From Euzebya pacifica (GTDB taxonomy: Bacteria; Actinomycetota; Nitriliruptoria; Euzebyales; Euzebyaceae), in NCBI RefSeq assembly GCF_003344865.1, contig NZ_CP031165.1:310001-374000 (forward strand): DNA of 64,000 nucleotides, given 5' to 3'. Shown piece by piece: positions 1-10,700 of this stretch. The number at the start of each line of letters is the position of its first letter. Positions within the stretch are counted from its first letter, which is position 1. The notes under the pieces were generated by a model, which saw only the letters and a list, made by a program, of their open reading frames with translations, had not been told where the DNA came from and did no database searches. Made by a program: the position numbers and the translations under genes.

Positions 1-1053
1 GATCCCCAAGGTTCGGGCCGGCAACTTCTACCCGTCGCTGCTGGAGCCGCGCCGCCGGGTGGACCAGGCCCTGTGGGCGGTGATCATGACCGCCTACGTC
101 AAGGGCACCTCCACCCGCAAGGTCGACGACCTCGTCAAGGCACTCGGCGTGGACTCGGGCGTGTCGAAATCGACGGTGTCGCGGATCTGCAAGGAGATCG
201 ACGGGCACGTCGAGGCGTTCCGAGCCCGCACCCTGGCCCACACCGACTTCCCCTACGTGTTCTGCGACGCCACCTACGTCAAGGGCCGCGTCGGCCGCCA
301 CGTCGTGTCGCGCGCCATCGTCGTGGCGTTCGGCGTCGCCGCTGACGGCACCCGCGAAGTCCTCGGGCTGGACGTGGGCGACAGCGAGGACGAAGCGTTC
401 TGGGGTGCCTTCCTCAAGAGCTTGAAGACCCGCGGACTCGGTGGTGTGCAGCTGGTCATCTCCGACGCCCACGAAGGGTTGAAGGCCGCCATCCGCCGGC
501 ACCTGCAGGGCGCGGCGTGGCAGCGTTGTCGGGTCCACTTCAACCGCAACGTCCTGGCCCGGGTCGGCAAGGCCCACGGCGAGATGGTCACCGCCATGAT
601 CCGCACCATCTACGCCCAGCCCGACCAGGCCGCCGTCACCGCCCAGCTCCGCGCCGTCGCCGACATGCTCACCGACCGGTTCCCCGCCGCGGCCCAGATG
701 CTGCTTGACGCCGAACCCGATCTCACCGCGTTCGCGGCGTTCCCCAGGACCCACTGGCGCAGGGTGTGGTCAACCAATCCGCTGGAACGGGTCAACAAGG
801 AGATCAAGCGCCGGTCCAACGTGGTGGGCATCTTCCCCGACGACAACTCCATCATCCGCCTCATCGGCGCCGTCCTGCTCGAGCAGCACGACGAATGGCA
901 AGTCGCCGAACGCAGCTACTTCTCCGAGGAATCCATGAAGACCATCGCCGCCGACACCACCATCGAGGTGACAGCCACCACCACCGCGGCATAGCCTGCC
1001 AACAACTTCACGAACGGTGACCTTCTACTTCCACCACCTCACGGGACTCAGCC
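1..1053 (+). mobile_element. IS256-family insertion sequence, right part only
   Basis: The window begins inside an IS256-family element; only the 3' portion of its transposase and the right flank are present. After the transposase stop, a short tail around 1024-1053 (ctacttccaccacctcacgg) resembles the terminal inverted repeats of actinobacterial IS256 elements. The left terminus lies outside the window, so neither the inverted repeat pairing nor a target duplication can be checked and the right boundary is approximate. The element sits about 160 bp beyond the stop of the STAND NTPase gene, at the edge of a defence island. Confidence 0.6.
2..994 (+). CDS. IS256-family transposase, 5' truncated by window edge
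   Basis: DDE/D transposase of the mutator/IS256 type, which cuts and pastes its own element. The frame is open from base 2, so the gene starts upstream of the window; the first in-frame GTG at 59 is internal. Visible family motifs are the IPKVRAGNFYPS-like segment at the left edge, the first catalytic Asp in FCDATYVKGR, the second in VISDAHEGLKAA, and the catalytic Glu in STNPLERVNKEIKRR near the C terminus. Between them is the CRVHFNRN segment typical of the family. About 330 residues are present of the usual 400 or so. The visible part has no internal stop or frameshift, so the copy may be intact. Confidence 0.93.
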   Translation: MPKVRAGNFYPSLLEPRRRVDQALWAVIMTAYVKGTSTRKVDDLVKALGVDSGVSKSTVSRICKEIDGHVEAFRARTLAHTDFPYVFCDATYVKGRVGRHVVSRAIVVAFGVAADGTREVLGLDVGDSEDEAFWGAFLKSLKTRGLGGVQLVISDAHEGLKAAIRRHLQGAAWQRCRVHFNRNVLARVGKAHGEMVTAMIRTIYAQPDQAAVTAQLRAVADMLTDRFPAAAQMLLDAEPDLTAFAAFPRTHWRRVWSTNPLERVNKEIKRRSNVVGIFPDDNSIIRLIGAVLLEQHDEWQVAERSYFSEESMKTIAADTTIEVTATTTAA

Positions 1054-1215
1054 TTGGCCGAGGAAGACGGGTGACAGCAACCGACGTCGTTGGGGGCACC
1101 TAGCGGGCAAGCAACCCCTGGGCATCCACGGACCGCACCGCAGGTGGGAAGTCGCAAAGAACAGGCCGCCCTGCCCCATGATGGCGAGGGGTCTGTGATC
1201 GGGGATCCAACCTGG

Positions 1216-3498
1216 TCACCCGAGAGCGCGTACTCCGGCCCAGAAAGCAACTTGGGACGGCAGGCCCTTGCCGTCTTCGGCTTTGAGCAAGTCCTCTACC
1301 GAGGTCGCCATCCGCCAAAGCCGTCCGGAACCTTTGCCTCTCCATCTTTGTGGGATGAGAAGTTCATTGTCTTCAAGAAGACTGAGAACCGAGTCCAAGT
1401 GATCAAGATTGCCGTACTTCCGCTCTATGTCCATAGAAGATAGGATCGTAGAGCGATGGAAGTGGCGCAAGAGCTTGTGGGCGTCCTTTAGTGCGCGGGA
1501 GTCTTCGTGCGGTTCCTCCTCGTCGACCCTCGCGGTGCCCTCCTTGTCTACCCACTGGATTCCCTGTTGGTGGAGAAGGGACACCATGTGCTCGGGCGAG
1601 TATGCTCGCTTCTCTTGGCCATCGTGATCTACGACGATCAAACCATCAATATGACAATTGACCATGGAAACGGATTCCAAAATGCATTCGGCGAGGATGG
1701 TCAATTCACCAAGATTGCAGTCCGAGAGGGTGACGTCATGCCAGGTGGCGCGTTCTAGGCGTACATTAACGAAATTAGCATGACGCAGGGCGACGGCGCG
1801 CAAGTGTTTGCCAGCGAACGCAAGGCTGCTGAAGAGTGCGGGGCATTCGATCTCCTTGTTTCCCAAACTCAAGCCGTCGATCAGTGCGGGCAGCAGCGTT
1901 CCGATGTTGCTCTCTATCAGGGTTGGTCGTGTCTGCCCTCGGATAATCGCTGAGAGGGAATCAATCAACTGGAGGGTGTCCTCCTTCGAAAGCTCGGCCA
2001 ACGAGGCGACGTAACTCGCAGTGGACTCAGAAATCTGGTCAATGCGCAGATGGTTGCGCAGCGGCCGTATGCTTTCCCCTCTGGCTGCGTTCAGCAGATG
2101 ATCCTTCAATGCGACGGCAAGGAAGAACGACTGGAACTCGGGGTGATCGAAGGAACGAGTTCGACCTCCGTCGCTCGAATGCAGTAGAACGTGGACCCGC
2201 ATCATGTCGATGATAGCTGGGTGCAGGGTTCGGTCTATCCCCCAGTCGTCCACACGAACAGAAGCCAGGGTCTCGATGATATCCAGAGGGATTCGGTCGG
2301 TTCCTGCCCGATGCATCTCCTCGGCGACATCGCCCAAGATCGCCATGTGCTGCTCATCACTCAAATAGGGAAGGCCCGTCTCACGTACCTTCCATTTTTG
2401 GGTGACTTCACGCTCAACGAAGGCCTCGACGACGTTCTGCACCCCCTTCAAAGGATCATTTCGGCCGTTTAAAAAGCGGTGGGCACTCAGGTCTGTCATG
2501 AGCATTCCCTTCGCGACCTGGGAGAGCAGGAAGGGACGTTGGAGCATGGGATGATCGGCGCCGCCCAATTCGCTGCGCAGATCATCGTATGCGACTGAAG
2601 GGTCTGAGAAACCGCTTCCCTCGAATTCGACGGCTGTTAGGAACTCGAGAGCATGACTTGGCCCCCAGGGATGCAGGTGAAGCTCCGAGAACTCGCAAGC
2701 AGTCGCCATGTTCCTTGTAAGAAGGCCGGAGCGATGGGCAAAACGGTCGGAATCGAAGAAGGCTCGCCGTGATGCTGCGACCAACGACCCTCCTCCGTCA
2801 AGTTGATGAATCAGGGTCGATAGTGCGCCGAAGGCATCGTTCGATCCCTGCTCAGCAGCCAACTCATCGAATCCGTCAACAGCTAGGACAAGCAGTCGGT
2901 GCCGCATTAGGGCGAGGATCCCCGACATCCAGAGGCCGGCCACCCGAAGGTCGCCCAGGTCCCCCATTAGTGCCTCGCTTAGCCGAAGGAGTTGTCGACC
3001 CTGGAGGTCAACGTGCCAGAAGAGATAGGGAGATGTGCCGCGCAGGAATGAGTTTGCATTCCTGTGCATATATTCGCGAAGCAGTACGCTCTTGCCATGC
3101 CCGCCATCAGCTGTTATGAATGTCAATCTCGTGGCGAACGCCGGCGGGTCGCTGCATTGGTCGCTCAACAGGTTCAGACTTGAGCCGAGTTCCCCGTGGG
3201 ACTCAGAGTCCTCCAAGGATGCGGGCCCATCGACAAAAAAGGGGTCACGTTCCTTTCGCTGCAGCAGTCGTTCCGCAAGGATGTCGAGTCTGCCAAGGTG
3301 TCTGCCTAGAAAGGTCGAGTAGGATACCGTGGTTGTGTCATCCATCTCCACCCGGAGACCATCGGCCGTGGGCCGGAGTCGAACCTCTTCCTCACGGCCT
3401 TGGACGACGTAGATGAGTGTGCCCCTGGCATCGATTAGCACGTCCTCATCGTTGTCAGCGAAGGCCGCAACATCTTCCTGAATGGCACTCTCGTCCAT
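1216..3498 (-). CDS. NACHT-like STAND NTPase with pentapeptide-like C-terminal region
   Basis: Predicted 760-residue STAND-type P-loop NTPase. The Walker A motif is TADGGHGKSVLL at about residues 129-140. Walker B is LLVLAVDGFDEL at about 202-213, with the acidic pair typical of NACHT modules. A helical middle region follows, then a stretch around residues 600-660 of leucine- and aspartate-spaced pentapeptide-like units (ALRHANFVNVRLERATWHD). The N-terminal 120 residues match no effector domain I know. The ATG at 3498 is chosen because GGAGG lies 7 bases upstream and it follows the NYN gene stop by 2 bp; a longer open frame reaches 3657 but overlaps that gene. The GC content looks lower than in neighbouring pgl genes, suggesting separate acquisition. 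A sensor/effector ATPase role in phage defence is inferred from family and context. Confidence 0.75.
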   Translation of the reverse strand: MDESAIQEDVAAFADNDEDVLIDARGTLIYVVQGREEEVRLRPTADGLRVEMDDTTTVSYSTFLGRHLGRLDILAERLLQRKERDPFFVDGPASLEDSESHGELGSSLNLLSDQCSDPPAFATRLTFITADGGHGKSVLLREYMHRNANSFLRGTSPYLFWHVDLQGRQLLRLSEALMGDLGDLRVAGLWMSGILALMRHRLLVLAVDGFDELAAEQGSNDAFGALSTLIHQLDGGGSLVAASRRAFFDSDRFAHRSGLLTRNMATACEFSELHLHPWGPSHALEFLTAVEFEGSGFSDPSVAYDDLRSELGGADHPMLQRPFLLSQVAKGMLMTDLSAHRFLNGRNDPLKGVQNVVEAFVEREVTQKWKVRETGLPYLSDEQHMAILGDVAEEMHRAGTDRIPLDIIETLASVRVDDWGIDRTLHPAIIDMMRVHVLLHSSDGGRTRSFDHPEFQSFFLAVALKDHLLNAARGESIRPLRNHLRIDQISESTASYVASLAELSKEDTLQLIDSLSAIIRGQTRPTLIESNIGTLLPALIDGLSLGNKEIECPALFSSLAFAGKHLRAVALRHANFVNVRLERATWHDVTLSDCNLGELTILAECILESVSMVNCHIDGLIVVDHDGQEKRAYSPEHMVSLLHQQGIQWVDKEGTARVDEEEPHEDSRALKDAHKLLRHFHRSTILSSMDIERKYGNLDHLDSVLSLLEDNELLIPQRWRGKGSGRLWRMATSVEDLLKAEDGKGLPSQVAFWAGVRALG

Positions 3499-3500
3499 CT

Positions 3501-4271
3501 CTAGACCTCCGTCCAGACTTCGACCCCATGATCGCGGAGTCTGTCCCCGTAGTAGTCCTGCCGACAGTTGTCGGGATCTAATAAGGCCAAAGCGCTGTGC
3601 TCCGACCGAGGAAGCATGGCGGCGGCCAACGCGGGTGGAATAAGGTCGAGATCGCATGAGGCAAGCACAACCGTGTATCCGGCAGCTGCGGCCGATATCA
3701 GATCGGATGCCAGCATGGTGTCGACCATTTTTTGCCTTGTCTGTTTGAATACTTGGGCATTGCTGGCGCTACATCCATCCGAAGAGCAAGTGGTGGTGGG
3801 GCGACGAGTGAATCGCGAGGCGAGGTGGGCAGGGCAACTACTGGAGTCCTTCGCTCCGCAAACCGCTGCCAACCCGTCCACGTCCTTTCGGATTCTGGGC
3901 GAACCGCGGAGTTCGCGGACTGTGTCTGGCCACCGAATGCCTGCTTGGCCGATGGGGCCTGATGCCAATTCAATTACGCCGCCGATGACCGTTCGGGAAT
4001 CCGGTCTAAGAAATGGAAAGAGGGTTCTATTGGTCAGCGTTGCGGCAACTTCTGAGCCGGCTCGAGAAAGGACGCCTCCCGAGAACCATCCCCCGTAGAG
4101 CCTGACGGTCAAATGGGCCAGATCTGTTACCTCTCGAACGACGCAGTCGATAAGATCTGTGATTTCTATGCCAGCTTTGGCCCGGCTTGCGGCGTCCAAG
4201 TCGTAGTTGTCGTAGTCAACTAGGAGAACGGCCTGCCCTGGGTCACTCAGGTGCAGGGCCATGGCGCTCAT
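3501..4271 (-). CDS. NYN-domain (PIN-like) putative nuclease
   Basis: 256-residue protein of the NYN/DUF88 group, PIN-like folds usually predicted to cut RNA. Visible signatures are the N-terminal VLLVDYDNYDLD (residues 15-26, metal-binding Asp and Asn) and the central KMVDTMLASDLI segment followed by VVLASCDLDLIPPALA, the C-terminal acidic motif of the fold. Between them lies a cysteine-rich insert with pairs spaced CSSDGC, which could bind zinc as in some related proteins. The start at 4271 overlaps the end of pglX by 29 bp; an internal ATG at 4262 is an alternative. The STAND gene begins 2 bp after its stop, so the two are almost certainly co-translated. Coupling of a nuclease effector with the STAND ATPase is inference. 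Confidence 0.75.
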   Translation of the reverse strand: MSAMALHLSDPGQAVLLVDYDNYDLDAASRAKAGIEITDLIDCVVREVTDLAHLTVRLYGGWFSGGVLSRAGSEVAATLTNRTLFPFLRPDSRTVIGGVIELASGPIGQAGIRWPDTVRELRGSPRIRKDVDGLAAVCGAKDSSSCPAHLASRFTRRPTTTCSSDGCSASNAQVFKQTRQKMVDTMLASDLISAAAAGYTVVLASCDLDLIPPALAAAMLPRSEHSALALLDPDNCRQDYYGDRLRDHGVEVWTEV

Positions 4272-7200
4272 GTTCTGAGTTGAAGAAGGACTCGTAGAAG
4301 TCGCCGAGGCGTTGGCCGTAGGTTTCGTCTAGGTCGTTGTGCCACTGCTTGAGCCAGGGGACGAGTTCGGCGAGGCCGGCGAGGAGGGGGCGGAGTTCGT
4401 CTGACTCGGCGGCTTCGGACTGGCGTTGGGTGTAGTGGGCTGCTAAGGCTTGGGCTTGTTCGAGGTGGTTCCAGCCGGCCCAGCCGATGACGGGGCTGGA
4501 GTCCTCGCCGATCCTGGTGTCGGGGTAGAGGATGAAGCGTTCCTTGGGGACGTCGAGCTTGCCTCTCAGCTTCCAGTAGTTGGTCTTGGCGAAGTCGCTG
4601 GACTTGTACTTGGGGGGCACGGGGATGGCGTCGAGGCCCTGGTGCTTCTTCTCCAGCGCCTTCTCGTCATCTGACAGGTCGTCGCGGGCGTCGATGACGT
4701 CCTCGGCGCGTTGGAGGTCCCACGTCTCCTCCCAGGCCTTGCGCTTCTTCAGCCCCGTTGCCTTGTAGCGCAGCTCGGACAGGTAGGGGACGGCTTCGTC
4801 GAGCACGAGCTTGCGGACCAGCTCGGCCAAGTCCACATCGACGGCGTCGGTGTAGAGCTGGGCGGCCTCCAGAAACTCGGCGTTTCCGCGGAAACGTTCG
4901 GCGAGGCGAGCCGTGGTTGTCAGCTCGGCGTCCCAGACGTCAGGCGATTCCAGCCGGTCGAGCAGCCACGAACGGAGGGCGTCCTTGGCGAGGTCCTCCC
5001 AAGAGTCCCAGTTCCAGCGGCGCTTGTACTCCGGCCGCTCCATGAGGTTGATCGCCCGGTCGGACTCGATCAGCGCGATCCGCCGCTCGACCAGCTCGCG
5101 GTACTCGGCTGGCCAGTGGGACGGGAGCTCGGTGATGGGCGTGGATCCGTGGCGCTCGAACCACGTCGGCTCCTTCTCGCCCGCCGCCACCTGGCGGGCG
5201 AGGATGATCTCGAACGCGCGCTCGCCCCTGTTGAGATCGGGGATGGAGTCGGGGTCGGCGGTTAGTGGGGCCTCGGTGATGCCGTAGTGGGCGTAGGTGG
5301 ACCAGTCGAGCTCCTCCTGAAGCGCCACCATGCGGCGCCGAAGGTGTGCGACCCGCTGCTCGGACTGGTTGAGGGCCACCCGGGTTGGGGCTGCCTGCTG
5401 GATGAGGGTTTCGGGAAGGGCTGCGGCTAGCTGTTGGGACAGGATGTCGAGCTGTGTGGCCAGATCGGTCGGTGCGGTTCGCGGGATGGGGAACTGCTGG
5501 AGCTTGGTGCCGTCGAACTCGTACCGGTCGCCCCAAACGGTCTTGCTCAGCCGGGCGCCCTCTTGGCCAACCTTGTCGCCCCCCTTGGGGTAGAAGACCT
5601 GCTTCATCCAGAAGCAGGCGGTGGAGCTGTTGAGGAGGCCGAGAAGGCGGAGGTGGTCGGCCTCCGTGGCGGTCTCGGGGAGCTTGATGACCGGCGCCGA
5701 GTGCCGACAGATCGTCCCCGAGGGCAACAGCACAAAGTGATTGTGCGTTGCGACGAGGGGAAACGCGATGGTGTGGTCGCCGTTCCAGAGCTTGTCGCGT
5801 CGAAACTCACGCCACTCATACCAAGCGACGTCTGTTTCGGGAAGCGGGACGCCGAAGAGCTTGCGCGAAAGCAGTCGGTGCTTGAGGGGCCACAGTTGGC
5901 ATTGAGACGTCCAGGGCAACTCGTTGAAGGGCACAAGCGCGGAGGGTCGAGATTCTTCGTACGGCCAGATCTGAGGGCTGGTCTCTGCAACGGCCCAGTC
6001 TCGGACGGCATCGCCAAGCAGGGTGGGTACGCCGGTGCTGGTCCGTGTGGCGAAGGCTGCGTCTTCACCGGTAATTCCGACAGACCCCACTTGTGCGCGC
6101 TGACCAAGCCGACTTGTGACGCCTTGGTTGATAGCCGCTAACACCGCGGGGGCCGCGCCACCTTGCAGGCTCCAAGGGTGTGTGCCATAGCTCTCCCGAT
6201 TGGCATCTTCGCTGCTCGTGTACTCGTCCTCCCTGCCGGCGACCTCGATACTTCCGAGGATGGAGGTCCAGACCTCGCCGCGGGCCGGATCAGTGGGCTT
6301 GCCGGGCTCGCCGCGAATGCCCAAGACGGCGCGGACGGTGTTCAGCACGGGCGCCTGACGGCGGCCGAACAGGATCACCGTGGGGGTCCCGTGGCCAGGG
6401 ATGTAGGCCCCTGACGTGTCGATGACGTGGGTGAGGTCCCGTTGGGGGAGCCACTCCTGGATCAGCTTCTTGCCGAACTCGCGCTTCATGAACGAGTTGG
6501 CGGTGATCATCCCTACGTAACCAGCCGGGCCATCCGACGAGGCGGCCGCGGCCAAGTCCCAGAAGCGCTCGGTGAAGGGGACGCCCAGGGAGTACTGGCG
6601 GTGACAGGTCTCATACATCCCGCGGTACGCCTTGTTGAGCGCCTTGTCCTTGACCGTGATGTACGGCGGGTTGCCGACGACCGCGTGATACCGGCCGGCT
6701 TCGAGGATGCGATCGGCCTCGTCGGCGTCCTCGGTGGCGTAGTGGTGTTGCTTCAGCCGGTCGATGACGTCGTCGCCGCCGAACAGCCTCTGCTCGGTCG
6801 TGCCGTGCAGCAGTGAGTCGCCCGTCGCGAGGTTGATCCGGAACGCGGGCGAGTCCGCGAGCCGGCCGATCCCGCTCGCCTTCAGCGCGGCAACCAGCAG
6901 GCGGAACCGCGCCACCGCCACCGCAAACGGGTTGAGGTCGACGCCGTGCACGCCGTCCAGGGCTCGCTGCGCCAGCTCACGGGCGTGGGTACCGGGCTCG
7001 CGCTGCTGCCACAGGTTGAACAACCGGTGGAAGGAACCGAGGAGGAAGTGGCCGGACCCGCAGGTGGGGTCGATCATCTTCAGCTCGTCCAGCCCGAACT
7101 CCTCGATCGCCGGGTCGAGGGTGCGGTCGAGGATGAAGGACTCGACGAACTCGGGGGTCTGCAGCAGCGCGTAGGTCTTCTTCGCGTGGTCCGACAGGTC

Positions 7201-7764
7201 CTGGTACAGGTCACCGAGGAAGCGGCTGTCCATCTCCGGGTCGGTGAAGTCGAAGGCCAGCTCGCCGGTGGACTCGTCCAGGTCCCACCAGACGTCCAGC
7301 AGCGACCTCGCCCCATCCGCCGACGGACCGACCTGCCAAAGCGGGTTTGTGTCGGCGAACAGCCCCGCCGTCGCCGGGAGGGCCTGGTAGCGGCGGAACA
7401 CCTCCTCCAGCCACTCGCGGTCGCCCGCTTCGGGTCGGTCGGTCAGCCAGGCCAGCCGGAAGTCCTGGGCGATACGCCTGCGCTCGCCCGGGCCGGACAG
7501 CAGGGGGTCGTCGACCAGGCCGTTGTCCTCGCAGAACCGGACGAACACGCACCCCAGCACCCAGGCGACGGCGACCTGGTTGAGCAGGTCTTCCCGCCAC
7601 TCCACGTAGGACCGGTCGGTGCGGCCGGCCGACTGGGCGCGGGCGTACTCACCGCGCACGTGATCGTGCACCTCCTCCACCTCATCAGTGCGGGTGGTCA
7701 GGTCCTCGACCAGCGTCGAGGTCAGCGCCTTCAGACGGGTGAGCAGGGCGGAACGGTCGATCAT
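4243..7764 (-). CDS. pglX: BREX type 2 (Pgl) adenine-specific DNA methyltransferase PglX
   Basis: 1,173-residue N6-adenine methyltransferase that in BREX/Pgl systems marks host DNA as self. The SAM-binding motif I reads DPTCGSGHF (about residues 232-240) and the catalytic motif IV is NPPY (about 365-368), followed by [16 protein letters not shown], a stretch characteristic of type 2 PglX. The length and the N-terminal segment ([11 protein letters not shown]) agree with the family. The start ATG lies directly against the pglW stop at 7765, so the two genes form an operon. Downstream are the NYN and STAND genes instead of pglY and pglZ. The rest of a BREX type 2 set may lie left of the window or may have been lost. 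Confidence 0.92.
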   Translation of the reverse strand: MIDRSALLTRLKALTSTLVEDLTTRTDEVEEVHDHVRGEYARAQSAGRTDRSYVEWREDLLNQVAVAWVLGCVFVRFCEDNGLVDDPLLSGPGERRRIAQDFRLAWLTDRPEAGDREWLEEVFRRYQALPATAGLFADTNPLWQVGPSADGARSLLDVWWDLDESTGELAFDFTDPEMDSRFLGDLYQDLSDHAKKTYALLQTPEFVESFILDRTLDPAIEEFGLDELKMIDPTCGSGHFLLGSFHRLFNLWQQREPGTHARELAQRALDGVHGVDLNPFAVAVARFRLLVAALKASGIGRLADSPAFRINLATGDSLLHGTTEQRLFGGDDVIDRLKQHHYATEDADEADRILEAGRYHAVVGNPPYITVKDKALNKAYRGMYETCHRQYSLGVPFTERFWDLAAAASSDGPAGYVGMITANSFMKREFGKKLIQEWLPQRDLTHVIDTSGAYIPGHGTPTVILFGRRQAPVLNTVRAVLGIRGEPGKPTDPARGEVWTSILGSIEVAGREDEYTSSEDANRESYGTHPWSLQGGAAPAVLAAINQGVTSRLGQRAQVGSVGITGEDAAFATRTSTGVPTLLGDAVRDWAVAETSPQIWPYEESRPSALVPFNELPWTSQCQLWPLKHRLLSRKLFGVPLPETDVAWYEWREFRRDKLWNGDHTIAFPLVATHNHFVLLPSGTICRHSAPVIKLPETATEADHLRLLGLLNSSTACFWMKQVFYPKGGDKVGQEGARLSKTVWGDRYEFDGTKLQQFPIPRTAPTDLATQLDILSQQLAAALPETLIQQAAPTRVALNQSEQRVAHLRRRMVALQEELDWSTYAHYGITEAPLTADPDSIPDLNRGERAFEIILARQVAAGEKEPTWFERHGSTPITELPSHWPAEYRELVERRIALIESDRAINLMERPEYKRRWNWDSWEDLAKDALRSWLLDRLESPDVWDAELTTTARLAERFRGNAEFLEAAQLYTDAVDVDLAELVRKLVLDEAVPYLSELRYKATGLKKRKAWEETWDLQRAEDVIDARDDLSDDEKALEKKHQGLDAIPVPPKYKSSDFAKTNYWKLRGKLDVPKERFILYPDTRIGEDSSPVIGWAGWNHLEQAQALAAHYTQRQSEAAESDELRPLLAGLAELVPWLKQWHNDLDETYGQRLGDFYESFFNSEHERHGPAPE

Positions 7765-10700
7765 CTAGGCAGCGGCTCCTGTGCGGTCGAGCCAGGCGGT
7801 GGGCAGGTGGGTCCAGTGGGCGGGGGTGATGACGGGGACGGGGACGCCGTCGACGACCGGCTTGGCGGTCGGGTCGGCGCCGGGCACCACCAGCGCCAAA
7901 CCGCGCAGCGCGTGGTCGCCGTCCTCGCGGGTCAGGCGCTCGCGCAGCCGGTCGACCAGGCCCATCTGCTCATACCGGCCAAGCAGGCCGATCCCGTCGG
8001 CGACCACGATCCCGTCGGTCGCCAGCAGGTCGGCCTCGACCCGGGCGGTCGCGTCCTCGGCCAGGCGGAGGAGGTACCTCCAGCCCTTGGAGGTCGGGTC
8101 GTTGTCGGCGTTCTCGAAGGCCGACCACTTGGCGCCCTTCTCCTGAGCCATCGCCCGCATGGTCGCCAGCAGCATGGCGTCAAGCCGGACGTGGGTGCCG
8201 CCGGTCGCGGTGGTCAGCCGGCGGATGGCGTCGTCCAGCGAGCGGTCCTTGACGGTGACGGTGACGAACCCGCCCTGGCGGACCAGCCGGTCGATGCGCT
8301 GGTCGAACACCTCGGTCGCGGCGTCCTTCGCCTCGACGCTGGCGTAGCTGGTGGACGGCCGGTGGCTGGTCATCGTCGACGGGTTCGTGCCGGCGGGGCA
8401 GTAGCGTCCCTCACCCCGATCATTGACCACCCAGGTCAGGCCGGCGTCGGCCGCGGCCAGCAGGGCATCGAGCTTCGGCCTCTCGGGCAGCGATGGGACG
8501 TCGGGGAAGCGGGTGGCGACGCGGCTTCGGAGCGCCTGCTCGGTCAGCCCGTTCCGGACCTGCAGCGAGACCCGCAGCAGCCGGACGGCGTCCACGGTCG
8601 AGAGGTCCCGCGGGTACAGCTCCAGCCGGCTGGACAGCGCGGCGGTGGCGGAGGCCTCGGCGGCCAGTCGGAGCAGGCGGGCGTCGGTGAGGGCGGCCGT
8701 CCCCTCCTCCACCTCGATCTCGCGGAGCCGGGTCACGGCCTGCTCGCGGGTGGGCAGGGGCGGCAGGTCGCCGGTCCCGCTCTTTTCGGTTTCGCCCTCT
8801 ACGGCTGATGCCTCCAGCAGCGGGGCGACGATCGTGTCGGCCTCCTCGCCCAGCAGCTCGGCGTAGGCGAAGCGGGTGTCGGCGCTGACGCCCTCTCCGC
8901 CCTCACCCGCTTGCTCCAGGGCGACCAGCAGGCCGTCGCCGGCGCGGCGGAACCGCATGCGGGGGGACTCCAGCTGCTGCTCGGCTTCCAGCGCCGCCCG
9001 GACGACGGCGCGGGCCCGGACCGAGCGGAGCGGCTCGTCGGCGGTCGAGCCGCGCAGGGTCAGCAGGGCGGCGGCAAGCTCGTTGCCGCTGGCCACCCCG
9101 CCGCGGCTGTCCAGCGCCTCTACCAGGGCGGTGCGGACGGCGGTCAGCTCGGGCACTCGCTTGACCCAGCGGGCGCGGGAGGACACCAGCGCCGCGGCGA
9201 CGGCGGCACGGTCCAGGCCGGTCCGCTCGGCCACGACGGCCTGCGAGGGCCAGCGATCGGTGTCGTGCCCCTCCCCCGGGGTTTGGGTACTGAGCGCCAG
9301 CAGCTCGCGGATGACCGTCTGAACGTCGGCGTCGGTGCGGGCCGACGGCAGGATCGCCTCGACCACGCGGTCGACACGAGCGGTCTGGGCGGACTCATCG
9401 CCCCTTACGGTGTGATCGGCGAGGGCGCTGGAGGGGGAGGCGGCGGCGTCCAGGTGGGCCGACAGCCGCTTGGCCAGCTTGACGATCTCCTTGCGGACCG
9501 TCGCGCCGACGCTGGACATGCGGGTCAGCTCGGCGGGGGGGATGACCGCCAGGTCGGTGACGGTCTCCACGCCCTGCCGGTCCAGGGCGCTGGTGACCCG
9601 CGGGGACAGGCCGAGCTCGGCGATGGTGGTGGTCTCGGTGACGGCGGACAGGTCGACCTCGGCGGCGGGCAGGCCAGGGCGGGTCGTGGCGGTGTCGTCG
9701 TCGGTGGTGCGGGTGGCGGGGGCGTCGAGGGCGGCGAAGACCCGCTGCCAGGCGGCCAGCATGTCGGCGGCGGTGTCGAACCGGCTGTCGGCGTCGCGGT
9801 GCAGGGCGGTGGACAGGAAGGCGGCGAGGGGCTGGCGGACGGCGGCGTCCATCACCTCGGTGGCCAGGGTCGGGGTGCGGACGTCTTCGCCGAGTAAGGA
9901 AGGGTCTGTGGTGCCGTCGCCCCAGGCGGGCCTCGTGCCCGTGGCCAGCTCGTGGAGGGTGACGGCGGCGGCGTACCGCTCGGCCTGGGCGTCCCACCGC
10001 TTGGTCGGCCGCTCGGGCAGGAACGGGTCGACGTAGCCGGGGGTGCCGGCGCGCAGGTCCTCCGGGTTGGCTCGCGAGAGGGAGAAATCGAAGAGGATCA
10101 GGTGCTTCTCGTGGTTGCGGCCGCGCTCGGTGAGCCCGGCATTGTCGGGCTTGATGTCGCGGTGGGCCAGCCCGTCGTCCTCCAGTGCCGTGACGGCCTC
10201 GAGCAGGTCGGTGCCCCAGCGCTGCAGGAGGTCAAGGCCCGGGGTGCCCTCCTTGGCGAGGAAAGCGGCGAGGGTCTGCTCGGCGGCCTCCATGCGCAGG
10301 ACGGTGCGGCCGGCGATCTCGGTGAGGCCGTGGACGGTGACGATGCGGCGGCGGTCCTTGACGGCGCTGGCAACCTCGAACTCGTCACGCAGGCGGTTGG
10401 CGGCGTCGGCGTCGCGGGCGACCTTGAGGACCTCGTGCCGGCCGTCGTCGGTGCGGGCGAGGAGGACCACGGCGGTGGAGCCGGCGCCGAAACGCTTGAC
10501 GACGGTCCAGGTGTCGTCCAGCAGGTCACCGGGCTTGGCGTCGAGGGGGTCGACGGTGTCGGCTGCGGTCAGCTGCTCCTCGGCGTGGGAGAGCTCGTCG
10601 AGGAACTCCGCGACCGTGACCAGCCGCATGGCGGGCTCGGCGTTGGTGGAGAACGGGATGAGGGTCTCGTCGAGGATCGCGGCCAGGCCGGGGTCGGCGA

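Noticed and set aside
6946-8808. 620-codon open frame on the plus strand
   Set aside because: It lies opposite the pglX/pglW junction, both strongly supported. The translation is low-complexity Gly/Val/Arg-rich, typical of an antisense shadow.
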